Shown here piece by piece: positions 9,431 through 18,182 of a stretch of 64,000 nucleotides of DNA (within the stretch, counting starts at the first letter, position 1; each line of letters begins with the position of its first letter). The position numbers and the translations under genes were made by a program. The notes under the pieces were generated by a model. That model was not told the origin of the DNA. It made no database searches and was given only the letters and a program-made list of their open reading frames with translations. Location of the stretch: NCBI RefSeq assembly GCF_022678645.1, contig NZ_JALBWV010000001.1, forward strand, positions 186,001 to 250,000, in the 5' to 3' direction. Source of the DNA: Saccharopolyspora soli (lineage in GTDB: Bacteria > Actinomycetota > Actinomycetes > Mycobacteriales > Pseudonocardiaceae).

Positions 9431-11184
9431 GTGGCACTGTGCCAACCCCAGTCGACCCCATCACCCTCGAAGTGGTCCGGTGCGCGCTGGTGGCGTATTC
9501 CGACGAGATGGCCGCCGCCCTGCGTCGCACGGCGTACAACCCGATGATCTTCGAGGTCCAGGACTACTGCGTTGGGTTGGTGGACACCGCCGGGGAACTC
9601 ATCGCGCAGAACCTCGGCGGCCTGCCGATCTTCCTGGCCGACCTCGGCGTCTCGGTGGCCGACGGCATCGCCCGCTACGGGCTCGACGGGTTCGAGCCCG
9701 GCGACGCGATCGTGATGAACTACCCGTACGTCGCCGGTCAGCACCTCAACAACGTGGTCGTCTACACGCCGATCTTCGTGGACGGCCAGGTGGTGGCCTT
9801 CCCGGCAGTGCGCGCGCACTGGGTGGACATCGGTGGTTCGCGCATCGGCTTCGGCTCCACGGCCACGTCGGACATCTACTCCGAGGGGTTGCAGCTGCGC
9901 TCGATCAAGGTGCTGAAGGCCGGGAAGTGGGACGCCGACGTCCTGCAGATCCTCAAGGACAACATCCGGATGCCGGAGTCGTCGCTGGGCGACCTGCGGG
10001 CGGCGATCGCGGCCTGCCGACTCGGGGAGCGGCGGATCGCCGAACTCGCCGAGCGCTACGGCCTGGACACCGTGCTCAGCTGCGTCGAGGAGATGCGCAA
10101 CCAGTCCGAGCGGCTGTCGCGGGATGCGGTGGCGCGGATGGCCGACGGTGAGTACTTCGCGTCCTCCTGGATGGACAACGACGGTCAGCGGTTGGACGAC
10201 CCGATCCGGCTGGACATCCGGGTCGAGGTGGCGGGGGAGGAGTTGACCATCGACTTCTCCGACATCGCCGAGCAGGTCCAGGGCCCGCTCAACTCGGGCA
10301 AGTCGGGTGGCGTCGCGGCCGCGCGGGTCGCGTTCAAGGCGCTGACCCTGCCGACCCATCCGGTGGACGAGGGATCGTTCCGGAACCTGCACGTGATCCT
10401 GCCGGAAGGCAAGCTGCTCAACGCGAAGCCGCCAGCCGCGCTCGGGCAGTGGAGCATTTCGCTGCCGACCGTGGTGGACACGATCATCAAGGCACTTGCC
10501 CCGGCGCTGCCCGACCAGGTGCCCGCCGGGCACAAGGGCGACATGTCCGGCTTCACCTTCTACGGCGTCGACGAGCGGACCGGTTCGCGGTTCGTCTGCC
10601 TGAACATCAACGGCGGGGGCTGGGGTGGCCGTCCGGTCGGCGACGGGCCCAGCGCGTGCGTGTCGGTGTGCCAGGGCGACGTCCGCAACATCCCCATCGA
10701 AATCCAGGAAGCGCGCTATCCGCTCGTCTTCGCCAAGCACGAGTTGCGCGCCGACAGCGGTGGCGCCGGTCGGCACCGCGGCGGCCTCGGCCTGGAGATC
10801 GAAGCGCAGCCGCAGCAGGTGGTGTTCACCAACGTCGCCAACGAGCGCACCACGTGCCCGCCGTGGGGACTGCACGGCGGCCAGCCCGGGGCGGTCAACG
10901 ACACGATCGTCGCCCAGCCGGACGCCGAGCCGGTGCACGTCAAGAAGCACACCGGATTGCGGTTGGCGGCCGGTTCGTCGATCACCTTCCGCACCGCCGG
11001 TGGCGGTGGCTGGGGCGATCCCTTCGAACGTTCGGTGGCGGACGTGGTCGAGGACTTCCTGGACGGGTTCGTCTCCCGCGAGGCGGCACGGGACCGCTAC
11101 GGCGTGGTGCTGTCGGAAGACGGCGAGGTGGACCGGGAAGCCACCGAGGAACTGCGCAAGTCGGCCGATGTCGCTCGTCGCTGA
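9427..11184 (+). CDS. Hydantoinase/oxoprolinase family protein, subunit B (HyuB-like)
   Basis: The 585-residue product has the HyuB signature sequence: DPITLEVVRCALVAYSDEM near the N-terminus, GDAIVMNYPYVAGQHLNNV (about 95-115) and the Gly-rich end INGGGWGGRP and GGGGWGDPFERS. It should be the partner of the HyuA protein encoded immediately upstream with overlapping stop and start. Length matches the family. Its 3' end overlaps the next gene by 17 bases. Confidence 0.92.
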   Translation: MSGTVPTPVDPITLEVVRCALVAYSDEMAAALRRTAYNPMIFEVQDYCVGLVDTAGELIAQNLGGLPIFLADLGVSVADGIARYGLDGFEPGDAIVMNYPYVAGQHLNNVVVYTPIFVDGQVVAFPAVRAHWVDIGGSRIGFGSTATSDIYSEGLQLRSIKVLKAGKWDADVLQILKDNIRMPESSLGDLRAAIAACRLGERRIAELAERYGLDTVLSCVEEMRNQSERLSRDAVARMADGEYFASSWMDNDGQRLDDPIRLDIRVEVAGEELTIDFSDIAEQVQGPLNSGKSGGVAAARVAFKALTLPTHPVDEGSFRNLHVILPEGKLLNAKPPAALGQWSISLPTVVDTIIKALAPALPDQVPAGHKGDMSGFTFYGVDERTGSRFVCLNINGGGWGGRPVGDGPSACVSVCQGDVRNIPIEIQEARYPLVFAKHELRADSGGAGRHRGGLGLEIEAQPQQVVFTNVANERTTCPPWGLHGGQPGAVNDTIVAQPDAEPVHVKKHTGLRLAAGSSITFRTAGGGGWGDPFERSVADVVEDFLDGFVSREAARDRYGVVLSEDGEVDREATEELRKSADVARR

Positions 11185-12472
11185 GCTCGCCGACCGCGCG
11201 CACGCGGTCGCCCAGGAGCCCATTCCCGAACGGGTGCGCGAGGCAACCCAGGCGCACCTGGCGGACACCGTCGCGGCGGTGCTCGCCGGTCGCACCACGC
11301 TGCGAGAACCGGTCGAACGACTCGCCGACGGCCTGCAACTGGAGCCCGGGTCGCGACGCACCGCTTTCGTCGCTGGTGTGTACGCCAACGGCTGGGAGGT
11401 GGCCGGGATCCACCGCGCCGCCGTGCTGTGCCCCGGCTGCGTGGTGCTGCCAGCCACGCTCGCGGCACTGGAGATGCGTCCGGAGGTGAGCTGGGCGGAG
11501 TACCTGCACGCCTACCTCGCCGGGTACGAGGTCGCGCTCGCCGCAGCGCTCGCGGTGGGCGGGGACCGCCTCATCGCGCAAGGCTGGTGGCCGACCGCGC
11601 TGGTGGCGCCGCTCGGTGGCGCGGCGGCGGCGTCGATCCTGCTCGGCGAGCCGGTGGCGAAGACGGCGTCCGCGATCGCGCTCGCCGCGCAGCAGGCGGG
11701 TGGCGCGATCGCCGGTAGCACGGCCGATGCCAACGGGCGGTACCTGCTCAGCGGTCTCGCCGCCGAACGGGCGATCAGCGCAGTGCTGGCCGTGCGGGCG
11801 GGCTGGCGGGGACCACTGGACATCCTGGACGATCCGCGCTCGCCCCTGCTGCGCCAGCGCACCCCGCCGGATGGCTACTTGCTGCCGCAGACCAGCATGA
11901 AGGCGCACGCGGGCGCCAAGCACGTGCAGGCCGCGGTCGACGCATTGGCCACTGTGGACGGTTCCGATGTCCTCGGCATCCGGTGCGCTCTCCCGGCACA
12001 ACTGGTTCGCGCGGTGGATCGGCCGCCGCCGTTCGGCTCGCCGCTGAACGCGTTGGCCAGCGCCCAGTACATGCTGGCCGTCTCGGTCCGGCGCGGACGC
12101 TGCTCGCCCTGGGAGTTCCAGCCGGAGCTGTTGCGGGACAAGGCGATTCTCGACCTGGCGGGCCAGGTGCGGGTGGAAGGCGCGGACGACCTGTCGGCGG
12201 AGTACCCGGCGAGCTGGGGGGTGCGCGTGGAGGTCCGGACGACCTCCGGTGCGGTCCAGTTCGTGCGCCGCGACGCCCGCGGCGACCCCGGTCACGAACT
12301 GACCACCGCCGAACTCGTCGAGAAGATCGTTACACTGACCGGCCGGTCACTCGGCGACGAAACGGCCCGCGACCTGGCGACGGCGCTGCTCGGCGCCGAT
12401 CCCTCCCCAGCGGTGCTCACCACCCACGTGCTGCCGTTGCTGCGCCGACCGCACGCGTTTCAGGAGGCTTGA
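11168..12472 (+). CDS. MmgE/PrpD family protein
   Basis: The 434-residue product shows the PrpD fold: all-helical large domain with YLHAYLAGYEVALAAALAVGG and AAQQAGGAIAGS, then GYLLPQTSMKAHAGAKHVQAAVDA, the conserved region around the usual active-site lysine and histidine. Family members include 2-methylcitrate dehydratase, cis-aconitate decarboxylase and iminodisuccinate epimerase, so an isomerase or lyase role on a polar acid is plausible. Placed after HyuA/HyuB it may process the ring-opened product. The ATG at 11168 lies inside the end of HyuB; there is no clear ribosome-binding site, consistent with coupling. Confidence 0.82.
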   Translation: MSLVAELADRAHAVAQEPIPERVREATQAHLADTVAAVLAGRTTLREPVERLADGLQLEPGSRRTAFVAGVYANGWEVAGIHRAAVLCPGCVVLPATLAALEMRPEVSWAEYLHAYLAGYEVALAAALAVGGDRLIAQGWWPTALVAPLGGAAAASILLGEPVAKTASAIALAAQQAGGAIAGSTADANGRYLLSGLAAERAISAVLAVRAGWRGPLDILDDPRSPLLRQRTPPDGYLLPQTSMKAHAGAKHVQAAVDALATVDGSDVLGIRCALPAQLVRAVDRPPPFGSPLNALASAQYMLAVSVRRGRCSPWEFQPELLRDKAILDLAGQVRVEGADDLSAEYPASWGVRVEVRTTSGAVQFVRRDARGDPGHELTTAELVEKIVTLTGRSLGDETARDLATALLGADPSPAVLTTHVLPLLRRPHAFQEA

Positions 12473-13299
12473 TGCCCGGGGAAAGCCGCACACCGACGCC
12501 GCAGGCGGTCGTGATGACGATGCTGGGCCGGTACTGCGCGGTGGACAACCCGGCGATCTCGACCAACGGCTACATCGAGGTGCTGGCCCGGATCGGCCTG
12601 TCGGCGCAGGCCAGCAGGCTGACGCTGTCCCGGATGACCGAGCGGGGCCTGCTGCAGCGGCTGCGGCAGGGGCGGATCGCCTACTTCCGGGCCACCGAGG
12701 TCGGGCTGACGGTGGTGCGCAACCAGGAGAAGCGGACGTTCCACGACCCTGGTGCCACACCCGGCCCGGAAGGGGCCTGGACCATCCTGAGCTTCACGAT
12801 CCCGGAGTCGCAGCGCGCCAAGCGCCACCTGCTGCGGCGGCGGCTGACCTGGGAGGGCTTCGGCCTGCTGCGCGACGGGGTGTGGATCGCGCCGGGGGAC
12901 CACGACCTGAGCGAGATGGACGAGGCGCTGGCGGAGATGGGCATCGACCAGCGGATCGAGGCGTTCCTCGGATACCCGAAGTTCGACGACGTGCAGGGCA
13001 TGATCTCCCGGGTCTGGGAGCTCGACGCGCTTGCCGAGCGGTACCACGAGTTCCTGCGGCAATGGGATGTTCCGCAACCAGCACCGGAGGCCACCGACGA
13101 ACTCGGCCGGTACCTGCTGCTGATCAGCGGGTGGCGGACGCTGCTGCGGGAGACGCCGCGACTGCCCGCCACCCACCTCCCGGCGGACTGGCCAGCGGCG
13201 CGGTGCCAGGAGCTCTTCCGCACCCTGCACGATCAGTACGCGCCCGCCGCGGCGAAGTCGTTCGCCGAAATCCTGGTCGCCAACCAGGGGAGCGTCTGA
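12472..13299 (+). CDS. PaaX-family transcriptional regulator
   Basis: A 275-residue protein with an N-terminal winged helix (about 10-80, SRLTLSRMTERGLLQRLRQGRIAYF) followed by the PaaX middle domain (GAWTILSFTIPESQRAKRHLLRRRLTWEGFG) and C-terminal domain, the arrangement of the phenylacetyl-CoA-responsive repressor PaaX. Here no phenylacetate genes are present, so it more likely senses an acyl-CoA or acid from this operon. AGGAGG sits at 12462-12467 and the start overlaps the previous stop (TGATG), so it is the regulator cotranscribed with the importer and Hyu genes. Confidence 0.85.
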   Translation: MPGESRTPTPQAVVMTMLGRYCAVDNPAISTNGYIEVLARIGLSAQASRLTLSRMTERGLLQRLRQGRIAYFRATEVGLTVVRNQEKRTFHDPGATPGPEGAWTILSFTIPESQRAKRHLLRRRLTWEGFGLLRDGVWIAPGDHDLSEMDEALAEMGIDQRIEAFLGYPKFDDVQGMISRVWELDALAERYHEFLRQWDVPQPAPEATDELGRYLLLISGWRTLLRETPRLPATHLPADWPAARCQELFRTLHDQYAPAAAKSFAEILVANQGSV

Positions 13300-13399
13300 A
13301 TGCCCGTCCTCGGTCTTGTTCTTGGCAGCCCGGCCTACCGCATTCGCACCGCTACGCGGCAAGAATCCAACGGCAGGGCCTGACGAAAGGAGTTCTCCG

Positions 13400-14395
13400 A
13401 TGCGGATTGTCGACTCCCACTTCCACTGGTTCCCGCGGTCGCACTTCGAGCACATGGCGAACCGGCTGGAACACCCGCGCGCCGAACGCGTCGGCGATGG
13501 CTACAAGTACTTCTACAACGGGGGCCGCGGTTTCCTGCCGCTGCCCGCGGTTTGGTACGACCTGGAGGCCGGGCTCGCCGCCTCGGAAGCCGTCAGCGGG
13601 CCGGAAACGGTCGTCGTGTGCACGACCGGCGTGCTCGGCGGCCTGCTCGATCAGCTGCCCACGAACGACGCGATCGACGCAGCGTTCGCCTACAACGAGG
13701 AAATCGCGAAAGCGCAGCGAACCCACCGCGGTAAGTTCTTCGGCACCGCGGCGGTCCCGTTGCAGGACACCGCGCAGGCGCTGGCCGTGCTCGATCACGC
13801 GATCGCAGACCTGGACCTGCGCGGGGTGAACCTCGGGCCGGTGACCGCAGGTGAGCCGATCGACGCGGACCGGCTCGACCCCTTCTACGCGCGGGTCGCG
13901 GAACTGGGGGTGCCGCTGATCGTGCATCCGACGGACCTCGTGTTCGGCGAGATGCTGTCGGACTACGGCGACGCGTTGCAGCGGACGATCGGCCGACTCT
14001 TCGATTCGAGCGTCACGGTGCTGCGGCTGATCTTCGGCGGAATCATGGAACGCCACCCCGACCTGAAGATCATCCAGACCCACGGCGGCGGGCTGCTGCC
14101 CTACCAGGCCGGTCGCGTCGACAAGAACGCGCGGCAACCGCTGCCGCTGCCGCCCAGCGAATACCTGAAGCGGATCTTCGTCGACACGGTCACACCCCAG
14201 GCGCTCACGGTCCGCACGGCGCTGGAGTTCTACGGACCCGACAAGGTCATCTACGGCACGGACTACCCGTGCTGGAGCCCGCGGGCGGCGACCGACGTCC
14301 TGGACGAAGCGCAACTGAGTCCCGAACAACGCACCCGAATCCAGTCGACCAACGCGGACGCGGTGCTGAACCTCACCAGCGCGGCGCCCGCCTGA
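13400..14395 (+). CDS. Amidohydrolase, ACMSD-like
   Basis: A 331-residue TIM-barrel metal-dependent hydrolase: N-terminal DSHFHWFP supplies the HxH metal ligands, IVHPTD and IIQTHGGG the next histidines, and YGTDYPCW the catalytic aspartate. The family includes aminocarboxymuconate semialdehyde decarboxylase and other decarboxylases or hydrolases. GAAAGGAG lies 7-8 bases before the ATG at 13400. It follows the PaaX-type gene by 100 bases and ends the plus-strand operon, facing a terminator-like hairpin. Confidence 0.85.
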   Translation: MRIVDSHFHWFPRSHFEHMANRLEHPRAERVGDGYKYFYNGGRGFLPLPAVWYDLEAGLAASEAVSGPETVVVCTTGVLGGLLDQLPTNDAIDAAFAYNEEIAKAQRTHRGKFFGTAAVPLQDTAQALAVLDHAIADLDLRGVNLGPVTAGEPIDADRLDPFYARVAELGVPLIVHPTDLVFGEMLSDYGDALQRTIGRLFDSSVTVLRLIFGGIMERHPDLKIIQTHGGGLLPYQAGRVDKNARQPLPLPPSEYLKRIFVDTVTPQALTVRTALEFYGPDKVIYGTDYPCWSPRAATDVLDEAQLSPEQRTRIQSTNADAVLNLTSAAPA

Positions 14396-14410
14396 TCGCC
14401 TTCGTGCCGG

Positions 14411-14438
14411 GCTGCGGCGATTGGGAAATCGCCGCAGC
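14411..14438. terminator. Bidirectional terminator between convergent genes
   Basis: Perfect 12-base arms GCTGCGGCGATT and complement around GGGA, 15 bases after one stop codon and 6 bases before the other. The placement between convergent genes supports termination of both. Confidence 0.75.
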
Positions 14439-14444
14439 CGTCGC

Positions 14445-15035
14445 TCACCAGACGAACGTCGCGCCGAGCACCACGATCGCGACGATGACGTCCAACACCG
14501 CGCAGAACTCGGCCATCGAGCGCGTGACGACCCGCGCGACGCGGTGGTGGTAGACGTCCCAGGCGGCGTGCGCGAGCAGCCCGGCACCGACCAGCAGCCC
14601 CGCCCACATCGCGTCGGCGCTGGCGGCGATGATCGAGGCGGCGGTCAGCACGACCATCGCCGCGGTCTGCAGCGGTACCCCCCACGGCGGCCGTATCGCG
14701 CCTCTGATCAGGCCGTACGCCACCAGGACCGCGGCGATGACGAGCATCCACCACGACGCCCACGCCGGGGCCAAGCCGGGCACGGCGGTACCGATCCCGA
14801 TGACCACGAACGTTGCGAAGAACATCGGCCATGCCGCCGCACGCCGCTGAACCGCCGCGGCTGCGACGTAGACGAAACCGGATGCGGTGACCACCGGCGC
14901 GATGTCGGCAGCGTCGCCGCCAGCCGCGACGAACACGGCGAAGACGATGCCCGCGGCCGTGGGCCAGCGGTGGACGAGAGCCTGCGGGCGTCGGCCTTCG
15001 AGCCGGCCAGCAGTGCCTGTGGCGGTGACGTTCAT
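14445..15035 (-). CDS. Hypothetical membrane protein
   Basis: The 196-residue product has about six hydrophobic segments separated by short polar loops, with a conserved-looking AHAAWDVYHHRVARVVTRS loop near the C-terminus. I do not recognise the family. The start at 15035 is preceded by GGAGG-like sequence (complement of the CCTCC at 15040-15044). It lies just downstream of the GlxA-type regulator gene and on the same strand, 23 bases away, so the two are probably cotranscribed and the regulator may control it. Confidence 0.7.
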   Translation of the reverse strand: MNVTATGTAGRLEGRRPQALVHRWPTAAGIVFAVFVAAGGDAADIAPVVTASGFVYVAAAAVQRRAAAWPMFFATFVVIGIGTAVPGLAPAWASWWMLVIAAVLVAYGLIRGAIRPPWGVPLQTAAMVVLTAASIIAASADAMWAGLLVGAGLLAHAAWDVYHHRVARVVTRSMAEFCAVLDVIVAIVVLGATFVW

Positions 15036-15058
15036 GTTTCCTCCAGGCGAGGCATCGG

Positions 15059-16030
15059 TCAGGGCTGGGTGGCGAAGTGCCGTCGGTAGTGGTCGGGTGG
15101 CACGCCGAGGCGGCGCAGGAACGCGCGCCGCATCGTTTCGGCCGAGCCGAAGCCGCAGCGCGCCGCGGCCACGGTGACCAGGACGGGTTCGGATTCCAGC
15201 AGGCGGCGGGCCGCGTCCACCCGAACGTGCTCGACGTACTCCGCCGGTGACTGGCCCAGCGCGCGGTTGAACTCACGCGTGAAGTGGCGGACGCTCATGC
15301 CGACCTGGCGGGCGAGTTCGGGGACGCGGAGATCGGCGCTCGGATCGGCGTGGATGAGGTCCTGGGCGGCCCGAACCGACGAGCGCTGTGCCGGGGGCGC
15401 CCATGCTGGCGCGGCGAACTGGCTCTGCCCGCCTGGTCGGCGAACGAACACGAGCAGCTCACGAGCAACCTGCTGGGCGAGTTCGGGGCCGTGGTCGGCC
15501 TCGACGAGGGCGAGTGCGACGTCGATCCCGGCGGTCACCCCGCCCGAGGTCCACACCCGGCCCTCCCGCAGGTAGATCGCGTCGGGCCGCACCTGCACCG
15601 TCGGGTACTCGCGGGCCAAGGATCCGGCCCACCGCCAGTGCGTGGTGCTGGTGAGCCCGTCGAGCAATCCCGCTGCCGCCAACGGAAACGCCCCGGTGCA
15701 CACCGACACGACTCGTTCGGCGCGCGGGGCCGCGCGCCGCAGCCACTCGACGAACTCGGGCGCGTCGCGCCCCGCGCGGCGCACGCCCATCCCGCCGGGA
15801 ACGAGCAGGGTGCCGATCGGGCCGCGTTCGGGCAACGCCTCGGTGGCGACAAGACCCAGCCCGCTGTCCGCCGCGACGGCGCCAGGCTCGGCGGCTGCAA
15901 TCCGCACGGCGTAGCCGCCGGATCCGCCGCCGAAGGCGAGCAGCGCGGTCGCGACCGAGAACACCTCGTGCGGACCGGTGACGTCCAGCGGCTGGTAGCC
16001 GGTCAGGAGTGGGACGAGAACGTCGTGCAC
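15059..16030 (-). CDS. GlxA-family transcriptional regulator (DJ-1/PfpI plus AraC HTH)
   Basis: The 323-residue protein joins an N-terminal DJ-1/PfpI-like domain (about 1-180, TLLVPGGMGV and VVSVCTGAFPLAAAGLLDG with the nucleophile-elbow cysteine) to two AraC helix-turn-helix motifs (about 225-320, PELARQVGMSVRHFTREFNR and AARCGFGSAETMRRAFLRRLG). GlxA-type proteins activate amine or amide catabolism genes in several bacteria; the ligand here is unknown. The start is GTG at 16030 with only a weak upstream site, so an alternative start is possible. Confidence 0.85.
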   Translation of the reverse strand: MHDVLVPLLTGYQPLDVTGPHEVFSVATALLAFGGGSGGYAVRIAAAEPGAVAADSGLGLVATEALPERGPIGTLLVPGGMGVRRAGRDAPEFVEWLRRAAPRAERVVSVCTGAFPLAAAGLLDGLTSTTHWRWAGSLAREYPTVQVRPDAIYLREGRVWTSGGVTAGIDVALALVEADHGPELAQQVARELLVFVRRPGGQSQFAAPAWAPPAQRSSVRAAQDLIHADPSADLRVPELARQVGMSVRHFTREFNRALGQSPAEYVEHVRVDAARRLLESEPVLVTVAAARCGFGSAETMRRAFLRRLGVPPDHYRRHFATQP

Positions 16031-16127
16031 ACCTAAGATCTTCTGGGCACTTGGGAGATGGCGTCAATGACAGGTATCCCACGGATTGGGCCACGACCCG
16101 AGACCGAAGTCCCACTGGCGGATCGAG

Positions 16128-17210
16128 CTAGCGGAGGCAGTGGTAGAAGGCGATGTGCCGTTCGGCGGCCCGGTGCCAGGTGTGCTGGGCGGCGAGTTCC
16201 CGGCCCGCCGCCCGCCGGGCCGGGTTTTCGGTGGTGAGAGCGGAACCGAGTTCAGCCGCGAGGGTTTCCGGGGTGTCGCCGAAACCTGCGGTGCTGCCGA
16301 ACACTTCGCGCAGGACGGGTAGATCGCGGACGACGAGGGGAACACCTGCGGCGAGCGCTTCCATCGCGGCGAGGCCGAAACCTTCCTTGGTGGACGGGAA
16401 GGCGAACGCGGCGCTGCTGGCGACGAGGGCGGGGAGGTCGTCATCGGGGACCGGTCCGAGCACGATCGGCTCGACGCCCAGCTCCGCCGCTGTGGTTTCC
16501 CAGCGGGCCCGGTAGTCGCGGTAGTCGAAGAGGGTTTCCCCGCCCGCGACAACGAGTTTCACCTCGGGATGCGCGGTGCGCAGCAGCGCGTACGCGGCCA
16601 GCAGGTCGAGGGAGCCCTTGCGGGGCTCGATCCCGCCGACCGCGAGGACGTAGCGGCCGAGGCGGTCCTTCCAGCGGGCACGAGCGGCGGGATCGGTCAT
16701 CGCGAACCGTTCGTAGGCGACTCCGTTGGGGATGACGGTGGCCTTGATGCCCCAGCCGTCGGCGAGTTCGTCGGCGACCGATTTCGACACGCACACGTGG
16801 GCAGCAGGATCCACGATGGCGCGCTCGTGGCAGGCGGCCAACTCCGGCGTGGTGAAGTGGTCGATGTGGTGGACCGTGCGCACGCAGCGGCCGACGGCGT
16901 TGGCGCTGATGCAGTCCTGCGCGTGCACGACGTCATAGGCCGACGAGGTCGGCGCGAAGGCGTCGCGCAGCGTGGCGATGGAGCGCAGGACGCGCTCGCC
17001 GACCGTTTCCTGCGCTGGCCCGTCGGGAAAGGGCACGATCCGCAGTCGTACGGCGGGGTCGACCGGGCGGAAGAATCCGGAATCGCCGCCACGACCCAGC
17101 GTCCACACCGTCACGTCCTCGCCCGCTGCGGCCAGGGCCTCGGCGAGCGCCAAGGTGTGCACGACGCCGCCGCGCGGCTTGGTCGAATAGCTCAGCAGGG
17201 CGATCTTCAC
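16128..17210 (-). CDS. MSMEG_0565-type GT4 glycosyltransferase
   Basis: A 360-residue GT-B enzyme: N-domain SYSTKPRGGVVHTLALAEALAA binds acceptor, then VGGIEPRKGSLDLL and the retaining GT4 motif PSTKEGFGLAAMEALAAGVP with its two glutamates seven residues apart. A glycosyltransferase of this type is a regular member of Nit1C clusters in actinobacteria. It overlaps the upstream nitrilase-like gene by four bases and is the last gene of the minus-strand cluster. What it glycosylates is unknown. Confidence 0.85.
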   Translation of the reverse strand: MKIALLSYSTKPRGGVVHTLALAEALAAAGEDVTVWTLGRGGDSGFFRPVDPAVRLRIVPFPDGPAQETVGERVLRSIATLRDAFAPTSSAYDVVHAQDCISANAVGRCVRTVHHIDHFTTPELAACHERAIVDPAAHVCVSKSVADELADGWGIKATVIPNGVAYERFAMTDPAARARWKDRLGRYVLAVGGIEPRKGSLDLLAAYALLRTAHPEVKLVVAGGETLFDYRDYRARWETTAAELGVEPIVLGPVPDDDLPALVASSAAFAFPSTKEGFGLAAMEALAAGVPLVVRDLPVLREVFGSTAGFGDTPETLAAELGSALTTENPARRAAGRELAAQHTWHRAAERHIAFYHCLR

Positions 17211-18043
17211 CCGGTGCCTCCCCGGTAGGCGGACGGTCGGCGCTCGGCGAGGTGCCGCAGGACGCGGCGGGCCCGGTCGATCTCGGCGGCCACGTCGACC
17301 TCAGCGACGGCCAGGCCAGCCTTGGACCAGGTGCGGGCCAGGATGTCACCGCCGGGGCCGACCACTTTGGCCTGGCCGAGGAATCGCATGCCGCCCATCG
17401 TTCCGGTCTGGTTGGAGGAGGCGAGCACCACCTGGTTCTCGGCGGCCCGAGTCTGGTCGTACAGGTCGAAGAGCTTGGCCTGGCGGTCCTGCGCCATCCG
17501 CGCCGCGCGGTTGGTGATGCTGGTGGGCCACGCGGACAGGCAGGCGAGGATCTCGGCGCCGTCCAGGGCCGCGGAGCGAGCCGATTCCGGGAACGTCTTG
17601 TCGTAGTCGATGAGCATGCCGACCCGCCCAACCGGGGTGTCGAACGCGTCGAAGCGGTCGCCGGGCGCGTATGCGGCGACTTCGCCAGCCGGTAGGTGCA
17701 CCTTGCGGTGGCGGCCGAGCACGCCGTCGCCGCTGACGCAGACCGCTGCGTTGTAGCGCTCGTCGCCGCCGTCCTCGCAATAACCGACGCAGACGACCAT
17801 CTCGGCGGCCAGTCCGGCGACCTGGAGGATCAGCGGATCGTCCGGTTTGAGCGCCGGGGGCAGCGCTGCCGGATCCGGATGGCGCAGGTCGGCGAGGTAG
17901 CCGCCCAGGGCGGCGTCGGGCAGGACGAGCAGTCCGGCACCCGCCTTGCGGGCGTCCTCGATCAGCTTGGCGATCCGCGCCAGGTCGAACTCCAGGTCGC
18001 GGCCGAAGTGCGCAGCCACGGCTGCGATCCGGACGGTGCTCAT
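17207..18043 (-). CDS. Nitrilase-fold protein lacking catalytic Cys and Glu (pseudo-nitrilase)
   Basis: A 278-residue paralogue of the neighbouring nitrilase at 18179-19039: nearly every motif matches (MSTVRIAAVAAHFGRDLE, HRKVHLPAGE, DTPVGRVGMLI, FPESAR, SAWP). However, the nucleophile position reads LIDYDKTFPE where the neighbour has LICYDKAFPE, and the general-base position reads LPDAALGG where the neighbour has LPEACLGG. Only the lysine of HRKVH remains, so hydrolysis of nitriles or amides by the usual Glu-Lys-Cys mechanism is not expected. The frame is intact and codon use normal, arguing for a retained non-catalytic or altered role, for example a subunit of a mixed oligomer. GGAGAGGCGG lies just before its ATG, supplied by the repeat at 18051-18182. 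Confidence 0.88.
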   Translation of the reverse strand: MSTVRIAAVAAHFGRDLEFDLARIAKLIEDARKAGAGLLVLPDAALGGYLADLRHPDPAALPPALKPDDPLILQVAGLAAEMVVCVGYCEDGGDERYNAAVCVSGDGVLGRHRKVHLPAGEVAAYAPGDRFDAFDTPVGRVGMLIDYDKTFPESARSAALDGAEILACLSAWPTSITNRAARMAQDRQAKLFDLYDQTRAAENQVVLASSNQTGTMGGMRFLGQAKVVGPGGDILARTWSKAGLAVAEVDVAAEIDRARRVLRHLAERRPSAYRGGTG

Positions 18044-18050
18044 ACTGGTC

Positions 18051-18182
18051 CGCCTCTCCGCGATTCACAGTGGTGGTTGCGGCCACACGAATCTCGCGTT
18101 TCGGGGTTTCTTGTGGCTGGTTTGCGTCACGGTCCCCTGAGGTGCGGTTGAGGAGGACTCGGGTTGACACAGGGCTGCTCAT
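18051..18182 (-). repeat. Intergenic repeat family 1, copy A
   Basis: This 132-base stretch fills the gap between the two nitrilase genes. Read on the minus strand it matches 58482-58613 at 118 of 132 positions with no gaps; the longest identical run is about 33 bases. Its 5' end begins at an ATG that overlaps the stop codon of the active nitrilase (ATGA), and its 3' end lies 7 bases before the start of the pseudo-nitrilase, providing the purine-rich GGAGAGGCGG. The frame from that ATG does not stop until well inside the pseudo-nitrilase gene, so a peptide is doubtful here. Confidence 0.85.

Noticed and set aside
7295-9445. A 716-codon open frame antisense to the HyuA gene
   Set aside because: It mirrors the GC-rich codon pattern of HyuA, has no recognisable domain and HyuA is certain; it is a shadow.
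9361-11457. A 698-codon open frame antisense to HyuB and the PrpD gene
   Set aside because: No domain, low-complexity composition typical of antisense frames of high-GC genes.
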